DNA from: Streptomyces cinnamoneus
Lineage (GTDB): Bacteria; Actinomycetota; Actinomycetes; Streptomycetales; Streptomycetaceae
Assembly: GCF_002939475.1 (NCBI RefSeq)
Contig: NZ_PKFQ01000001.1
Span: 6,011,001 to 6,075,000, forward strand
Direction of reading: 5' to 3'
Length of the DNA: 64,000 nucleotides
Shown here: positions 31,201 through 50,275 of the stretch, piece by piece
Layout: each line of letters starts with the position of its first letter
Numbering within the stretch: the first letter of the stretch is position 1
Made by a program: the position numbers and the translations under genes
The notes under the pieces: generated by a model
Seen by the model: the letters and a program-made list of their open reading frames with translations, nothing else
The model's database searches: none
Told to the model about the DNA's origin: nothing

Positions 31201-34200
31201 CGTCAGCGCGCCCTGGCGGCCGATGGCCGCTGCAAGTCCTTCGCTGGTGCGGCGGATGGTACGGGTTGGGCTGAGGGTGTGGGCATGCTGCTCGTCGAGC
31301 GGCTGTCGGATGCTGAGCGCAATGGCCATCCTGTGTTGGCGGTGGTGCGTGGTTCGGCGGTGAACCAGGATGGTGCGTCGAATGGTTTGACGGCGCCGAA
31401 TGGTCCGTCGCAGCAGCGGGTGATCCGGCAGGCGCTGGAGAGTGCTGGTCTTGCGCCGGAGCAGGTTGACGCGGTGGAGGCGCACGGTACGGGTACGACG
31501 CTGGGCGACCCGATCGAGGCGCAGGCCCTGCTGGCGACCTACGGCAAGAAGCGCGCCGAGGGTCAGCCGCTGTGGCTGGGTTCGGTGAAGTCCAACATCG
31601 GTCACACGCAGGCCGCCGCCGGTGTCGCAGGAATCATCAAGATGGTGATGGCGATGCGGCACGGTGTGCTGCCGAAGACACTGCACGTGGACGAGCCGTC
31701 GCCGCACGTGGATTGGAGCGCGGGCGCTGTCGAGCTGCTGACCGAGGCGGTGGAGTGGCCGGAGACCGGCGAGCCCCGTCGTGCCGGCGTGTCCTCCTTC
31801 GGCATCAGCGGCACCAACGCGCACGTCATCATCGAGCAGGCTCCGGCAGTGACCGAAGAGGCCACTGCTCCGGACACTGATTCGGCCGTGCCGTGGGTGC
31901 TGTCCGCTCGGAGCGCCGAGGCCCTGCGCGAGCAGGCTGGGCTCCTTGCGTCGTCGGTGAAGGACGGGTCCGGCTCGTCCCGCCTGGACGTCGGCTACTC
32001 CCTGGCGACCTCGCGCGCGATGCTGGAGCACCGGGCGGCGGTGGTCGCGGCTGACCGTGAGGGTGCTGTGGCGGCGCTGTTGGCGCTCGCCTCCGGCGCC
32101 TCCGCGCCGGGTGTGGTCGAGGGCGTGGCGGACATGCGCAAGCTGGCGGTGTTGTTCACCGGTCAGGGTGCTCAGCGTCTGGGGATGGGCCGCGAACTCC
32201 ACGCGCGCTTCCCGGTGTTCGCTGAGGCGTTCGATGCGGTTTGTGCGGAGCTGGATCGTCATCTCGATCGGCCGCTGCGCGAGGTCGTGTTCGGTGAGGA
32301 CGCGGAGCTGCTGGACCGTACGGGCTTCACGCAGCCCGCTCTGTTCGCTGTGGAGGTGGCGCTTTTCCGGTTGGTGGAGTCGTGGGGTGTCACGCCTGAC
32401 TTCGTTGCGGGCCACTCCATCGGTGAGCTGACGGCCGCCCATGTGGCGGGTGTGTTGTCGCTTGCGGATGCTGCGGTGTTGGTGGCGGCGCGGGCGCGGT
32501 TGATGCAGGCGTTGCCGTCGGGTGGTGCGATGGTGTCGGTGGCGGCGCCGGAGGCGGATGTCCTGGCTGCTGTCGAGGGCGTCACGGGTGTGTCGGTGGC
32601 CGCGGTCAACGGGCCGTCGTCCGTGGTGGTGTCCGGTGACGAGGATGCCGTGCTGCGTCTGGCCGGCACGCTTGCCGAGTCCGGTGTGAAGACGAAGCGT
32701 CTGCGGGTGAGCCATGCGTTCCACTCGGGTCACATGGACGGGATGCTGGAGGAGTTCGGGAAGGTCGCGGCGACCCTCACCTACCACGCGCCGCGTATTC
32801 CGGTCGTCTCCAATGTGACGGGTGCGACGGCCGAGGAGCTGTGTGCGCCGGAGTACTGGGTGCGTCATGTGCGGGAGGCTGTCCGTTTCGCGGATGGCAT
32901 CGCGGCTCTGAGCGCCCAGGGTGTGACGCGGTTCCTGGAGCTGGGTCCGGACGGGACGCTGTCCGCGATGGCACGTGAGTGCGTCTCTGAGGACGCGCTG
33001 CTCGTCCCGGCTCTGCGTCGTGACCGGTCGGAGGAGCAGGCGCTGCTGTCCGCGCTCTCCACGCTGCACGTTCACGGTACGGACGTCGACTGGTGCGCGT
33101 TCTACGAGGGGACCGGCGCCCGCCGCGTCGACCTCCCCACCTACGCCTTCCAGCACCAGCGCTACTGGCTGGACGCCACGAAGGCGGCCGGCGACGTCAC
33201 GTCGGCCGGTCTGTCCTCGGCCGAACACCCGCTGCTGGGTGCTGCTGTGCGGCTCGCAGAGGGTGACGGTCACCTGTTCACCGGACGGCTCGGCGTGGAC
33301 ACGCACGCCTGGCTCGCCGACCACACCGTCTCCGACGTCATCGTGGTCCCGGGCACGGCGATCCTCGAAATCGCCGTGCGCGCGGGTGACCAGGCCGGAT
33401 GCCGTTCAGTGGAGGAGCTGACCCTGGAGGCTCCGCTCGTACTGCCTGAGCGGGGAGCGGTCCAGGTCCAGGTGTCCGTTTCCGCAGTCGAAGACGGCGG
33501 GCGCTGCGCGTTCGCGCTCTACTCCCGCCCGGAAGGCGCGGGAACGGACACACCGTGGACGCGTCACGCCAGCGGAACTCTGGCTGCGGGCGACACCGCG
33601 CCGGTGGCCGGCCTCGTGGTGTGGCCGCCGGAGAACGCGGAGGCTGTCGACATCGAGGGCCTGTACGAGCGTTTCGCGGCGGCCGGCCTGACGTACGGCC
33701 CGACGTTCCAGGGGCTGCGTGCGGTGTGGCGGCGCGGCGAGGAGACGTACGCCGAGGTCGCGCTGTCTGAGACGGCCGCTTCCGAGGCCCGTCTCTTCGG
33801 TCTGCACCCGGCTCTCCTGGACTCCGCGCTGCACGCCATGGCGGCAGGCGACTCGAACGATTCCGCTCAGGCGCATCTGCCGTTCTCCTGGAGTGGCGTG
33901 TCGCTGCATGCGACAGGTGCCTCGGTTCTCCGCGTGGCGCTATCGCCTGCCGGAACGGATGCGGTGTCGCTGACTGTCGCCGATGGAACGGGACAGCCGG
34001 TCGCATCCGTCGATGCACTGACGATTCGCCCGCTCTCCGTGGAGCAGCTTCGTGCGGCGGCTGAGCCCCAGCAGGACTCCCTGTTCGGGGTGGAGTGGCA
34101 GTCGTTGGTGTTGGCTGGTGGTGGGGCTCAGGGGTTGGTTGTTGAGTCTGTTGCGTCGCTGGCTGATGTTTCGGGTGCTGGTGGTGTGCCGGATGTTGTG

Positions 34201-35901
34201 GTGGTGCCGTGTGTGGGTGCTGCTTGTGGTGATGTCGCGTTGGGGGTGCGTGGGGCGGCTGAGCGGGCCTTGGGGTTGGTTCAGGGTTGGCTGGCCGATG
34301 AGCGGTTTGTTTCGTCGCGGTTGGTGTTGGTGACGCGTGGTGCTGTCGCTGTTGGTGGCGAGGGTGTTGCGGATCTGGCGCATGCTGCGGTGTGGGGTTT
34401 GGTGCGTTCGGCTCAGTCGGAGAACCCGGGCCGTTTCGTCCTGGTGGACGCTGATGGTGACCTGCCCGCTGATCTGCTGGGGGCGGTGGTTGCTTCTGGC
34501 GAGTCGCAGGTTGCGGTGCGTGCCGGTGCGGTGCGTGTGCCGCGTCTCGTGCGGGCCGTGGTTCCCGCCGGTGAGCAGGAGCCTGCTTCCTGGGGTGGCA
34601 CGGTTCTGATCACTGGTGGTACCGGTGCTCTCGGTGCTGAGGTGGCCCGGCACTTGGTGGGCGGGCACGGCGTAGAGCGTCTGGTGCTGACGAGCCGGCG
34701 TGGTCCGGACGCCCCCGGGGCAGTGGAGCTGCGCGACGAACTGACTGCGTTGGGTGCTGAGGTAGAGGTCGTGGCGTGTGATGCGGCCGACCGGGAGGCG
34801 CTTGCGGAGCTTTTGGGCTCGCTCGATTCTCCGCTGTCTGCTGTGATTCACACGGCCGGTGTCCTGGACGACGGTGTGGTCGAGTCCCTGACCGCCGAGC
34901 GCTTGGACACCGTCCTGCGTCCCAAGGTGGATGCTGCGCTGAACCTGCACGAGCTGACGCGTGACCTCGACCTGTCGGCGTTCGTGCTGTTCTCGTCGGC
35001 TGCTGGTTTGTTCGGTGCGGCTGGTCAGGGTAATTACGCCGCGGCGAACGCGTTCTTGGACGCTCTTGCTCTTCAGCGCCGTGCTGAGGGTCTGCCTGCG
35101 CAGTCTCTTGCCTGGGGCCTGTGGGCGCAGGACGGTGGTATGACGGGTGGGCTGTCCGAGGCGGATGTATCGCGGATGACGCGTGCGGGTCTGCGGCCGT
35201 TGTCGGAGGCCGAGGGGCTCGCGTTGCTGGACGCTGCTCGTGCGGTGGACGACGCGGTGCTGGCTCCCATTCACCTCAACACCTCTGTGCTGGCGGGTCA
35301 GCCGGATCTGCCGGTGGTGCTTCGTGGTCTGGTGCGTGCGCCTGCGGTCCGTCGTGTCGCCGATGCCGGTCGTGGTCAGGAGTCGGGGCTCAAGGAGCGC
35401 CTGCTCGCGACGCCCGAGGCGGATCGCGAACGCCTCCTCCTCGACCTCGTCCGTACGCGGGCCGCTGCCGTCCTCGGGCACACCAGCCAGGACGCGCTCG
35501 CGCCTCGGGCAGGCTTCCTCGACACGGGCTTCGACTCGCTCACGGCCGTCGAGCTGCGCAACAGTCTCGGTTCCGCGACGGGGCTGCGGCTGCCGTCGAC
35601 GCTGCTGTTCGACTACCCGACGCCCCTCGCCCTCGCGCAGCACCTGCGCGAGCAGCTCTTTCCGAACGCCGGCGGTGCCGCCGACGTCGATCCCGAAGAG
35701 GCCGAGCTGCGGGCGGCGCTGGCGTCCATTCCGGTCAGCCGGTTCAGGCAGGCCGGTCTGCTGGACGTACTGCTTCAGCTTGCGCAGCCCGAGTCCGAGA
35801 TCGAGGAAGTCCACGAGACCGGTGTGACGGGCCTCGACCTCATTGATGAATTGAACGTGGAAAGCCTCGTGCAGCGGGCACTGGGCGATGCCCAGTCGTG
35901 A
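25300..35901 (+). CDS. Type I PKS D: two malonyl DH-KR modules
   Basis: A bimodular synthase of 3533 residues; both modules add malonyl units and leave an alkene. D1: docking head (1-33), KS (34-457; the His motif is HGTAT rather than HGTGT), AT (GHSIGE, HAFHS), DH (HAVMGAPLLP, intact), KR (LDD), ACP (GFDSL). D2: KS (about 1757-2177), AT malonyl, DH (HTVSDVIVVP, Asp in place of Gly), KR, ACP. The C-terminus differs from A-C: it has SIPVSRFRQAGLLD followed by IDELNVESLV, a second class of docking tail matching the different head on protein E. D1 and D2 are near-identical in DNA over about 1.35 kb (28918-30270 against 34083-35435) apart from one replaced patch in the D2 KR. The start is set by the GGAG at 25288-25291. 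Confidence 0.97.
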   Translation: MGNEDKLRYFLKRVTADLEKAHERLRVMDARDQEPIAIVGMSCRFPGGVSTPEELWQLLATGGDGISDFPADRGWDLDTLFDPDPDRPGTSYVRKGGFLSAPAGFDAEFFGISPREAVAMDPQQRMLLETSWEALERAGIDPTSLRGGKVGVFAGTNGQDYAARLERSSDEVEGYLMTGGAASVLSGRVSYTLGLEGPAVTIDTACSSSLVALHLAAQSLRQGECTMALAGGVTVMGTPSVFLEFSRQRGLAADGRCKSFADAADGTGMAEGAGVLLLERLSDAQRHGHPVLAVLRGSAVNQDGASNGLTAPNGPAQRQVIEQALANARLSPEQVDAVEAHGTATTLGDPIEAHALLATYGQGRAEDRPLWLGSVKSNLGHTQAAAGVAGVIKMVMAMRHGVLPQTLHVDQPSTKVDWSAGAVRLLTEQQAWPVTGEARRAGVSAFGVSGTNAHVILEQAPAAEETDEPTPYAGPAVPWVLSARNAEALREQAARLAPLAATASPLDVGYSLATTRAALEHRAAVVAPDREGIAAGLAALAAGRPAAGVVEGVAGSGKLAVLFTGQGAQRLGMGRELIESFPAYAEAFDAVCAELDQYLDRPLREVVFGEDAESLDRTGFTQPALFAVETALFRLAESWGITPDCLAGHSIGELTAAHVAGVLSLADAAKLVAARALLMQALPAGGVMVSVAAPEADVRAATDDTHGVWVAAVNGPESVVISGDADAVTRVAESFSSAGVKTKRLRVSHAFHSGHMDGMLENFRKVAATLTYNAPRIPVVSNVTGGLATAEELCAPEYWVRHVREAVRFADGIAALSAQGVTRFLELGPDGTLSAMARECLPDPAAVLMPALRRDRPEAESLLSVLATLHVHGVDVDWRAFYEGSGARRVDLPTYAFQHQHYWPKDPVPSTGDVTAAGLNATDHPLLGAAMSLADDDGLLLTGLLSLRTHPWIADHAVMGAPLLPGTAFVELALQAADQVGCDRVEELTLEAPLVLPEHGSVQLQIHVSTADDSGRCAFTLYSRPAGAGTDEPWTRHAGGSLANGAVAGPAAELTVWPPAGAEPVALDGLYDGFAEAGLAYGPAFQGLRAAWRRGEETYAEVALPEQIASEATRFGLHPALLDAALHALGLSALAESGQARMPFAWGGVSLHAIGASVLRVRLAPAGTDTVSLTVADGTGAPVATVDSLTLRLITREQLAHGQRDSLFGVEWQSLVLAGGGAQGLVVESVASLADVSGAGGVPDVVVVPCVGAACGDVALGVREASGRVLGLVQGWLADERFASSRLVLVTRGAVAVGGEGVADLAHAAVWGLVRSAQSENPGRFVLVDADEELPADLLGAVVASGEPQVAVRAGAVRVPRLVRAVVPAGEQEPASWGGTVLITGGTGALGAVVARHLVAAGGVERLVLTSRRGPDAPGAVELRDELVALGAAEVTIAACDVADRDDLAGLLSRIEPPLSAVVHTAGVLDDGVVESLTAERLDTVLRPKVDAALNLHELTRDLDLSAFVLFSSAAGLFGAAGQGNYAAANAFLDALALQRRAGGLPAQSLAWGLWAQDGGMTGGLSEADVSRMTRAGLRPLSEAEGLALLDAARAVDDAVLAPIHLNTSVLAGQPELPVVLRGLVRAPAARRVADAGRGQESGLKERLLATPEADRERVLLDLVRTHVAAVLGHGSPDAVQPLRAFKEVGFDSLTAVELRNRLNADSGLRLPSTLVFDHPTPSAIAELLRAELLGDDLASAMPAPVSSSVAVDDDPIVIVGMSCRYPGGVNSPEDLWELVASGGDGVSPFPTDRGWELDGFFDSDPGRSGTSYAREGGFLHDAAEFDAGFFGISPREALAMDPQQRLLLETSWEALERAGIDPTSLRGSRTGVFTGVMYHDYGSRLQEIPEGLEGYLGNGSAGSVATGRISYSLGLEGPAVTVDTACSSSLVALHWAAQSLRQGECTMALVGGVTVLSTPGIFVEFSRQRALAADGRCKSFAGAADGTGWAEGVGMLLVERLSDAERNGHPVLAVVRGSAVNQDGASNGLTAPNGPSQQRVIRQALESAGLAPEQVDAVEAHGTGTTLGDPIEAQALLATYGKKRAEGQPLWLGSVKSNIGHTQAAAGVAGIIKMVMAMRHGVLPKTLHVDEPSPHVDWSAGAVELLTEAVEWPETGEPRRAGVSSFGISGTNAHVIIEQAPAVTEEATAPDTDSAVPWVLSARSAEALREQAGLLASSVKDGSGSSRLDVGYSLATSRAMLEHRAAVVAADREGAVAALLALASGASAPGVVEGVADMRKLAVLFTGQGAQRLGMGRELHARFPVFAEAFDAVCAELDRHLDRPLREVVFGEDAELLDRTGFTQPALFAVEVALFRLVESWGVTPDFVAGHSIGELTAAHVAGVLSLADAAVLVAARARLMQALPSGGAMVSVAAPEADVLAAVEGVTGVSVAAVNGPSSVVVSGDEDAVLRLAGTLAESGVKTKRLRVSHAFHSGHMDGMLEEFGKVAATLTYHAPRIPVVSNVTGATAEELCAPEYWVRHVREAVRFADGIAALSAQGVTRFLELGPDGTLSAMARECVSEDALLVPALRRDRSEEQALLSALSTLHVHGTDVDWCAFYEGTGARRVDLPTYAFQHQRYWLDATKAAGDVTSAGLSSAEHPLLGAAVRLAEGDGHLFTGRLGVDTHAWLADHTVSDVIVVPGTAILEIAVRAGDQAGCRSVEELTLEAPLVLPERGAVQVQVSVSAVEDGGRCAFALYSRPEGAGTDTPWTRHASGTLAAGDTAPVAGLVVWPPENAEAVDIEGLYERFAAAGLTYGPTFQGLRAVWRRGEETYAEVALSETAASEARLFGLHPALLDSALHAMAAGDSNDSAQAHLPFSWSGVSLHATGASVLRVALSPAGTDAVSLTVADGTGQPVASVDALTIRPLSVEQLRAAAEPQQDSLFGVEWQSLVLAGGGAQGLVVESVASLADVSGAGGVPDVVVVPCVGAACGDVALGVRGAAERALGLVQGWLADERFVSSRLVLVTRGAVAVGGEGVADLAHAAVWGLVRSAQSENPGRFVLVDADGDLPADLLGAVVASGESQVAVRAGAVRVPRLVRAVVPAGEQEPASWGGTVLITGGTGALGAEVARHLVGGHGVERLVLTSRRGPDAPGAVELRDELTALGAEVEVVACDAADREALAELLGSLDSPLSAVIHTAGVLDDGVVESLTAERLDTVLRPKVDAALNLHELTRDLDLSAFVLFSSAAGLFGAAGQGNYAAANAFLDALALQRRAEGLPAQSLAWGLWAQDGGMTGGLSEADVSRMTRAGLRPLSEAEGLALLDAARAVDDAVLAPIHLNTSVLAGQPDLPVVLRGLVRAPAVRRVADAGRGQESGLKERLLATPEADRERLLLDLVRTRAAAVLGHTSQDALAPRAGFLDTGFDSLTAVELRNSLGSATGLRLPSTLLFDYPTPLALAQHLREQLFPNAGGAADVDPEEAELRAALASIPVSRFRQAGLLDVLLQLAQPESEIEEVHETGVTGLDLIDELNVESLVQRALGDAQS
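28918..30270 (+). repeat. KR-to-ACP linker DNA repeat, copy in module D1
   Basis: Near-identical to 34083-35435 in module D2, apart from the D2 patch 34626-34860. The match runs past the KR into the KR-ACP linker. Confidence 0.87.
34083..35435 (+). repeat. KR-to-ACP linker DNA repeat, copy in module D2
   Basis: Counterpart of 28918-30270. Within it, 34626-34860 differs clearly from D1, coding EVEVVACDAADREAL instead of the AEVTIAACDVADRDDL region. Confidence 0.87.
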
Positions 35902-35919
35902 AACAGGCGTGCCAGTTGC

Positions 35920-35924
35920 GGAGG
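35920..35924 (+). promoter_or_regulatory. Ribosome binding site fixing the PKS E start
   Basis: GGAGG with a 5-nt spacer to the GTG at 35930. An in-frame ATG at 35888 overlaps the end of gene D but has no comparable site. The coiled-coil head (TEKIVEALRASLKENERL) begins just after the GTG. Confidence 0.75.
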
Positions 35925-35929
35925 ATAAA

Positions 35930-47380
<11,451 letters not shown>

Positions 47381-47401
47381 CCTGCCGCCGGCCGTAGCCG
47401 A

Positions 47402-47439
47402 ACGACGTGGCCCGCGCCTTCCGGCGCGGGCCACGTCGT
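47402..47439. terminator. Bidirectional terminator between PKS E and the valine operon
   Basis: A perfect 17-bp inverted repeat (arms 47402-47418 and 47423-47439, loop TTCC) sits between two convergent genes, 22 nt after the PKS stop and 52 nt beyond the stop of the hydratase gene. There is no U-tract, as is common in Streptomyces. Confidence 0.88.
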
Positions 47440-47490
47440 CGTCCGGGGGGAGGAGGAGCGCCGGCGCGGGCACCGGCACTCCCCGTCCGC

Positions 47491-48282
47491 CTACCCGTGG
47501 GTGAACTCCGGCGGCCGCTTGTCCACGAACGCCGACATGCCCTCCTTCTGGTCCGCCGTCGCGAACACCGCGTGGAACAGCCGGCGTTCGAAGCGCACGC
47601 CCTCCGCCAGCGTCGTCTCGAAGGCGCGGTTCACGGCCTCCTTCGCCATCATCGCGACCGGCGCGGACATCCCGGCCACGGTCTCGGCGACCGCGAGGGC
47701 CTCGGGGAGCAGCTCGGCCGCCGGCACGATCCTCGACACCAGGCCGGCCCGCTCCGCCTCGGCGGCGTCCATGGTGCGGCCGGTCAGGCACAGCTCCATG
47801 GCCTTGGCCTTGCCGACGGCGCGGGTCAGCCGCTGGGAGCCGCCGATGCCCGGGATGACGCCGAGCTTGATCTCCGGCTGGCCGAACACGGCGGTGTCGG
47901 CGGCGAGCAGGATGTCGCAGAGCATCGCCAGCTCGCAGCCGCCGCCCAGCGCGTAGCCGGAGACGGCCGCGACCGTGGGCGTCCGCAGCTGCCCCAGCCG
48001 GTCCCAGGCGGTGAACCAGTCGCTGAGGTACATGTCCATGTAGCTCCGCGGCCGCATCTCCTTGATGTCGGCGCCGGCGGCGAAGGCCCTCTCTGAGCCG
48101 GTGAGGACGACGCAGCCCACGTCCGGGTCGCGGTCGAGCGCCTCGGTGGCGGCGACGACCTCGTTCATGACCTGGAGGTTGAGGGCGTTGAGGGCCTTGG
48201 GCCGGTTGAGGGTGACGAGCGCGGTGCGGCCCTTGCGCTCCACGAGGATGGTCTCGTACTCCTGGCCGGTGGTGTCGGTCAT
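47491..48282 (-). CDS. Enoyl-CoA (methacrylyl-CoA) hydratase
   Basis: A crotonase-fold enzyme of 263 residues, last gene of the five-gene operon. It hydrates methacrylyl-CoA to 3-hydroxyisobutyryl-CoA in valine breakdown. It resembles mitochondrial short-chain hydratase: AAGADIKEM (oxyanion region, residues 68-76), GGGCELAM with Glu117, and GQPEIKLGVIPG with Glu137 are the oxyanion and catalytic positions of the family. The ATG overlaps the stop of the upstream dehydrogenase gene by 4 nt (ATGA), so the two are probably translationally coupled. The exact substrate is inferred from the neighbours; by itself the protein could act on several short enoyl-CoAs. Confidence 0.92.
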   Translation of the reverse strand: MTDTTGQEYETILVERKGRTALVTLNRPKALNALNLQVMNEVVAATEALDRDPDVGCVVLTGSERAFAAGADIKEMRPRSYMDMYLSDWFTAWDRLGQLRTPTVAAVSGYALGGGCELAMLCDILLAADTAVFGQPEIKLGVIPGIGGSQRLTRAVGKAKAMELCLTGRTMDAAEAERAGLVSRIVPAAELLPEALAVAETVAGMSAPVAMMAKEAVNRAFETTLAEGVRFERRLFHAVFATADQKEGMSAFVDKRPPEFTHG

Positions 48283-49202
48283 GCCGGTGTTCCGTTCTGG
48301 TCGGTGGGCCGCCCGGACCGCTGCCGGACGGCCCGTACGATGCCGGAGAAGTCCTGGCCGGCTCCGGTGCCCTCGGCGAACTCGGCGTACATCCGCGCGG
48401 CGCGCAGGCCCAGTTCGGCGTCCACGCCGCCCGCGCGGGCCGCGTTCGCCGCGAGCCCGAGGTCCTTCGCCATCAGGGGGGCGGCGAATCCGGGCCGGTA
48501 GTCGCGCTCTGCGGGGCTGCCCGGCACCGGGCCGGGCACGGGGCAGTTGACGGTGAGGGCCCAGCACTGGCCGGACGCGGTGGACGCCACGTCGTAGAGG
48601 GCCTGGTGGCTCAGGCCGAGGCTCTCGCCGAGGACGAACGCCTCACTGACCGCGATCATCGAGATGCCCAGGATCATGTTGTTGCAGATCTTGGCGGCCT
48701 GGCCCGCGCCGGCGTCCCCGCAGTGCACGGCCTTCTTGCCCATGGCGGCCAGCAGGGGTTCGGCCCGGGCGAAGGCGTCCGCGTCCCCGCCCGCCATGAA
48801 GGTGAGCGTGGCGGCCTCGGCCCCCACGACCCCGCCGGAGACCGGTGCGTCGAGGGCCCGGTGGCCGGCCGCCCGCGCGGCCTCGTGGGCCGCCCGGGCG
48901 TCGGCGACGTCGATGGTGGAGCAGTCGACGAACAAGGTGCCGGGCCGCGCCGCGGCGAGGAGCCCCCCGTCCCGGTAGAGGGCGAGGACGTGCCGGCCGG
49001 CGGGCAGCATGGTGACGACCGCGTCCGCGCCGGCGACCGCCTCCACCGCCGACGCGGCCGCCTCGACGCCCGCGTCCGCCGCCGCGGCGAGCAGCTCGGG
49101 CACCAGGTCGTAGCCGACGACGCGGTACCCGGCCTTGACGAGGTTGACGGCCATCGGGCCGCCCATGTGGCCGAGCCCGACGAAGCCTATGGTGCCGCTC
49201 AC
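48279..49202 (-). CDS. mmsB: 3-hydroxyisobutyrate dehydrogenase
   Basis: A 307-residue NAD-dependent beta-hydroxyacid dehydrogenase that oxidises 3-hydroxyisobutyrate to methylmalonate semialdehyde. An N-terminal Rossmann motif GFVGLGHMG (6-14), the substrate loop DAPVSGG (118-124) and the catalytic Lys171 in AAKICNNM are all present. The GTG start overlaps the end of the upstream hydrolase gene by 4 nt (GTGA), and its own stop overlaps the hydratase start in the same way. The frame is open further upstream, but only as a shadow of the hydrolase gene. Confidence 0.93.
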   Translation of the reverse strand: MSGTIGFVGLGHMGGPMAVNLVKAGYRVVGYDLVPELLAAAADAGVEAAASAVEAVAGADAVVTMLPAGRHVLALYRDGGLLAAARPGTLFVDCSTIDVADARAAHEAARAAGHRALDAPVSGGVVGAEAATLTFMAGGDADAFARAEPLLAAMGKKAVHCGDAGAGQAAKICNNMILGISMIAVSEAFVLGESLGLSHQALYDVASTASGQCWALTVNCPVPGPVPGSPAERDYRPGFAAPLMAKDLGLAANAARAGGVDAELGLRAARMYAEFAEGTGAGQDFSGIVRAVRQRSGRPTDQNGTPA

Positions 49203-50275
49203 CAGGCCACCTCCTGCGGACGGTCGCTCGTGGCGAGGCGGAGCTCGCGCGCGCCGAGCGGTGCGAAGAACCGGGCCACGTCCGCGTCGGTGACCTCGGC
49301 GAGCGTGGCGGGGGACCAGCTGGGGGAGCGGTCCTTGTCGATCACCTGTGCCCGGATGCCCTCGACGAGGTCCGGCGAGGTGAGGGCCGCGCAGGAGACG
49401 CGGTACTCCTGCTCCAGGACCCGCTCCAGGGGCCCGAGGTCCCGCGCCCGGCGCAGGGCGGCCAGGGTGACCTTCAGCGCGGTGGGCGACTTGGCGAGGA
49501 GCGTGGTGGCGGCGTCCTTCGCCGCCGGGACGCCGCTGTCCAGCAGCCGGTCCACGATCGCCTCCACCGTCGCGGCCGCGTAGCAGTGGTCGATCCAGTC
49601 CCGGTGGGCGTCCAGTTCGCCCGGCGGTGCCTGGCGGACGTGGCGGGCGAGGACGTCGCGCAGCGGGGCGTGCGCGAGGTCGCCGGTCAGGGCGGGCAGC
49701 AGCTCGGAGGGCACGTAGTGGTCCGCGAGGCCGCACAGCAGGGCGTCGGCCGCGCCCACCGCCGTGCCGGTGAGCGCCAGGTGGGTGCCCAGCCCGCCGG
49801 GGGCGAGCCCCAGCAGGTAGGTGCCGCCGACATCGGGGACGAAGCCGATGCCGGTCTCGGGCATGGCGACGCGGGAGCGTTCGGTGACGATCCGCACGCT
49901 GCCGTGGGCGGAGACGCCGACACCGCCGCCCATCACGATGCCGTCCATGACGGCGACGTACGGCTTGGGGTAGCGGGCGATCAGGGCGTTGAGCCGGTAC
50001 TCGTCCCGCCAGAAGTCCGCCGAGGCGGACCCGCCGGCCCGCGCGTCCTCGTAGATGGACCGGATGTCCCCGCCGGCGCACAGCCCGCGCTCGCCCGCGC
50101 CCGTGACGACCACGGTCTCGACGGCGGGGTCCTTCTGCCAGTCCGTCAGGGCCTCCTCGACGCGGAGGGCCATGGCGTGGTTCAGGGCGTTGAGGGCCTT
50201 GGGCCGGTTGAGGGTGATGTATCCCGCGCGTCCCTCGGTGCGCAGGAGCACGTTCTCGTCGTCGGTCGGGGTCAT
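49199..50275 (-). CDS. 3-hydroxyisobutyryl-CoA hydrolase
   Basis: A 358-residue crotonase-superfamily thioesterase of the HIBCH type, longer than ordinary hydratases. It removes CoA from 3-hydroxyisobutyryl-CoA, a step used only in valine breakdown. The evidence is GLCAGGDIRSIYEDA (64-78), GGGVGVSAHG (116-125) and AMPETGIGFVPDVGG with Glu140 and Asp148, which fit the HIBCH active site better than a hydratase. The ATG overlaps the acyl-CoA dehydrogenase stop by 4 nt. Some bacterial relatives are loosely labelled enoyl-CoA hydratase. Confidence 0.91.
   Translation of the reverse strand: MTPTDDENVLLRTEGRAGYITLNRPKALNALNHAMALRVEEALTDWQKDPAVETVVVTGAGERGLCAGGDIRSIYEDARAGGSASADFWRDEYRLNALIARYPKPYVAVMDGIVMGGGVGVSAHGSVRIVTERSRVAMPETGIGFVPDVGGTYLLGLAPGGLGTHLALTGTAVGAADALLCGLADHYVPSELLPALTGDLAHAPLRDVLARHVRQAPPGELDAHRDWIDHCYAAATVEAIVDRLLDSGVPAAKDAATTLLAKSPTALKVTLAALRRARDLGPLERVLEQEYRVSCAALTSPDLVEGIRAQVIDKDRSPSWSPATLAEVTDADVARFFAPLGARELRLATSDRPQEVAW

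Noticed and set aside
13525..35435. Repeated blocks as transposons or integrons
   Set aside because: They encode PKS domains in frame, have no terminal inverted repeats or transposase, and match by module position; gene conversion or duplication explains them.
47407..48096. Plus-strand frame opposite the hydratase gene
   Set aside because: It includes the terminator hairpin and is antisense to a clear crotonase-family gene.
48283..48567. N-terminal extension of the enoyl-CoA hydratase
   Set aside because: It overlaps the dehydrogenase gene and has no crotonase-like sequence; the ATGA overlap at 48279-48282 gives the natural start.
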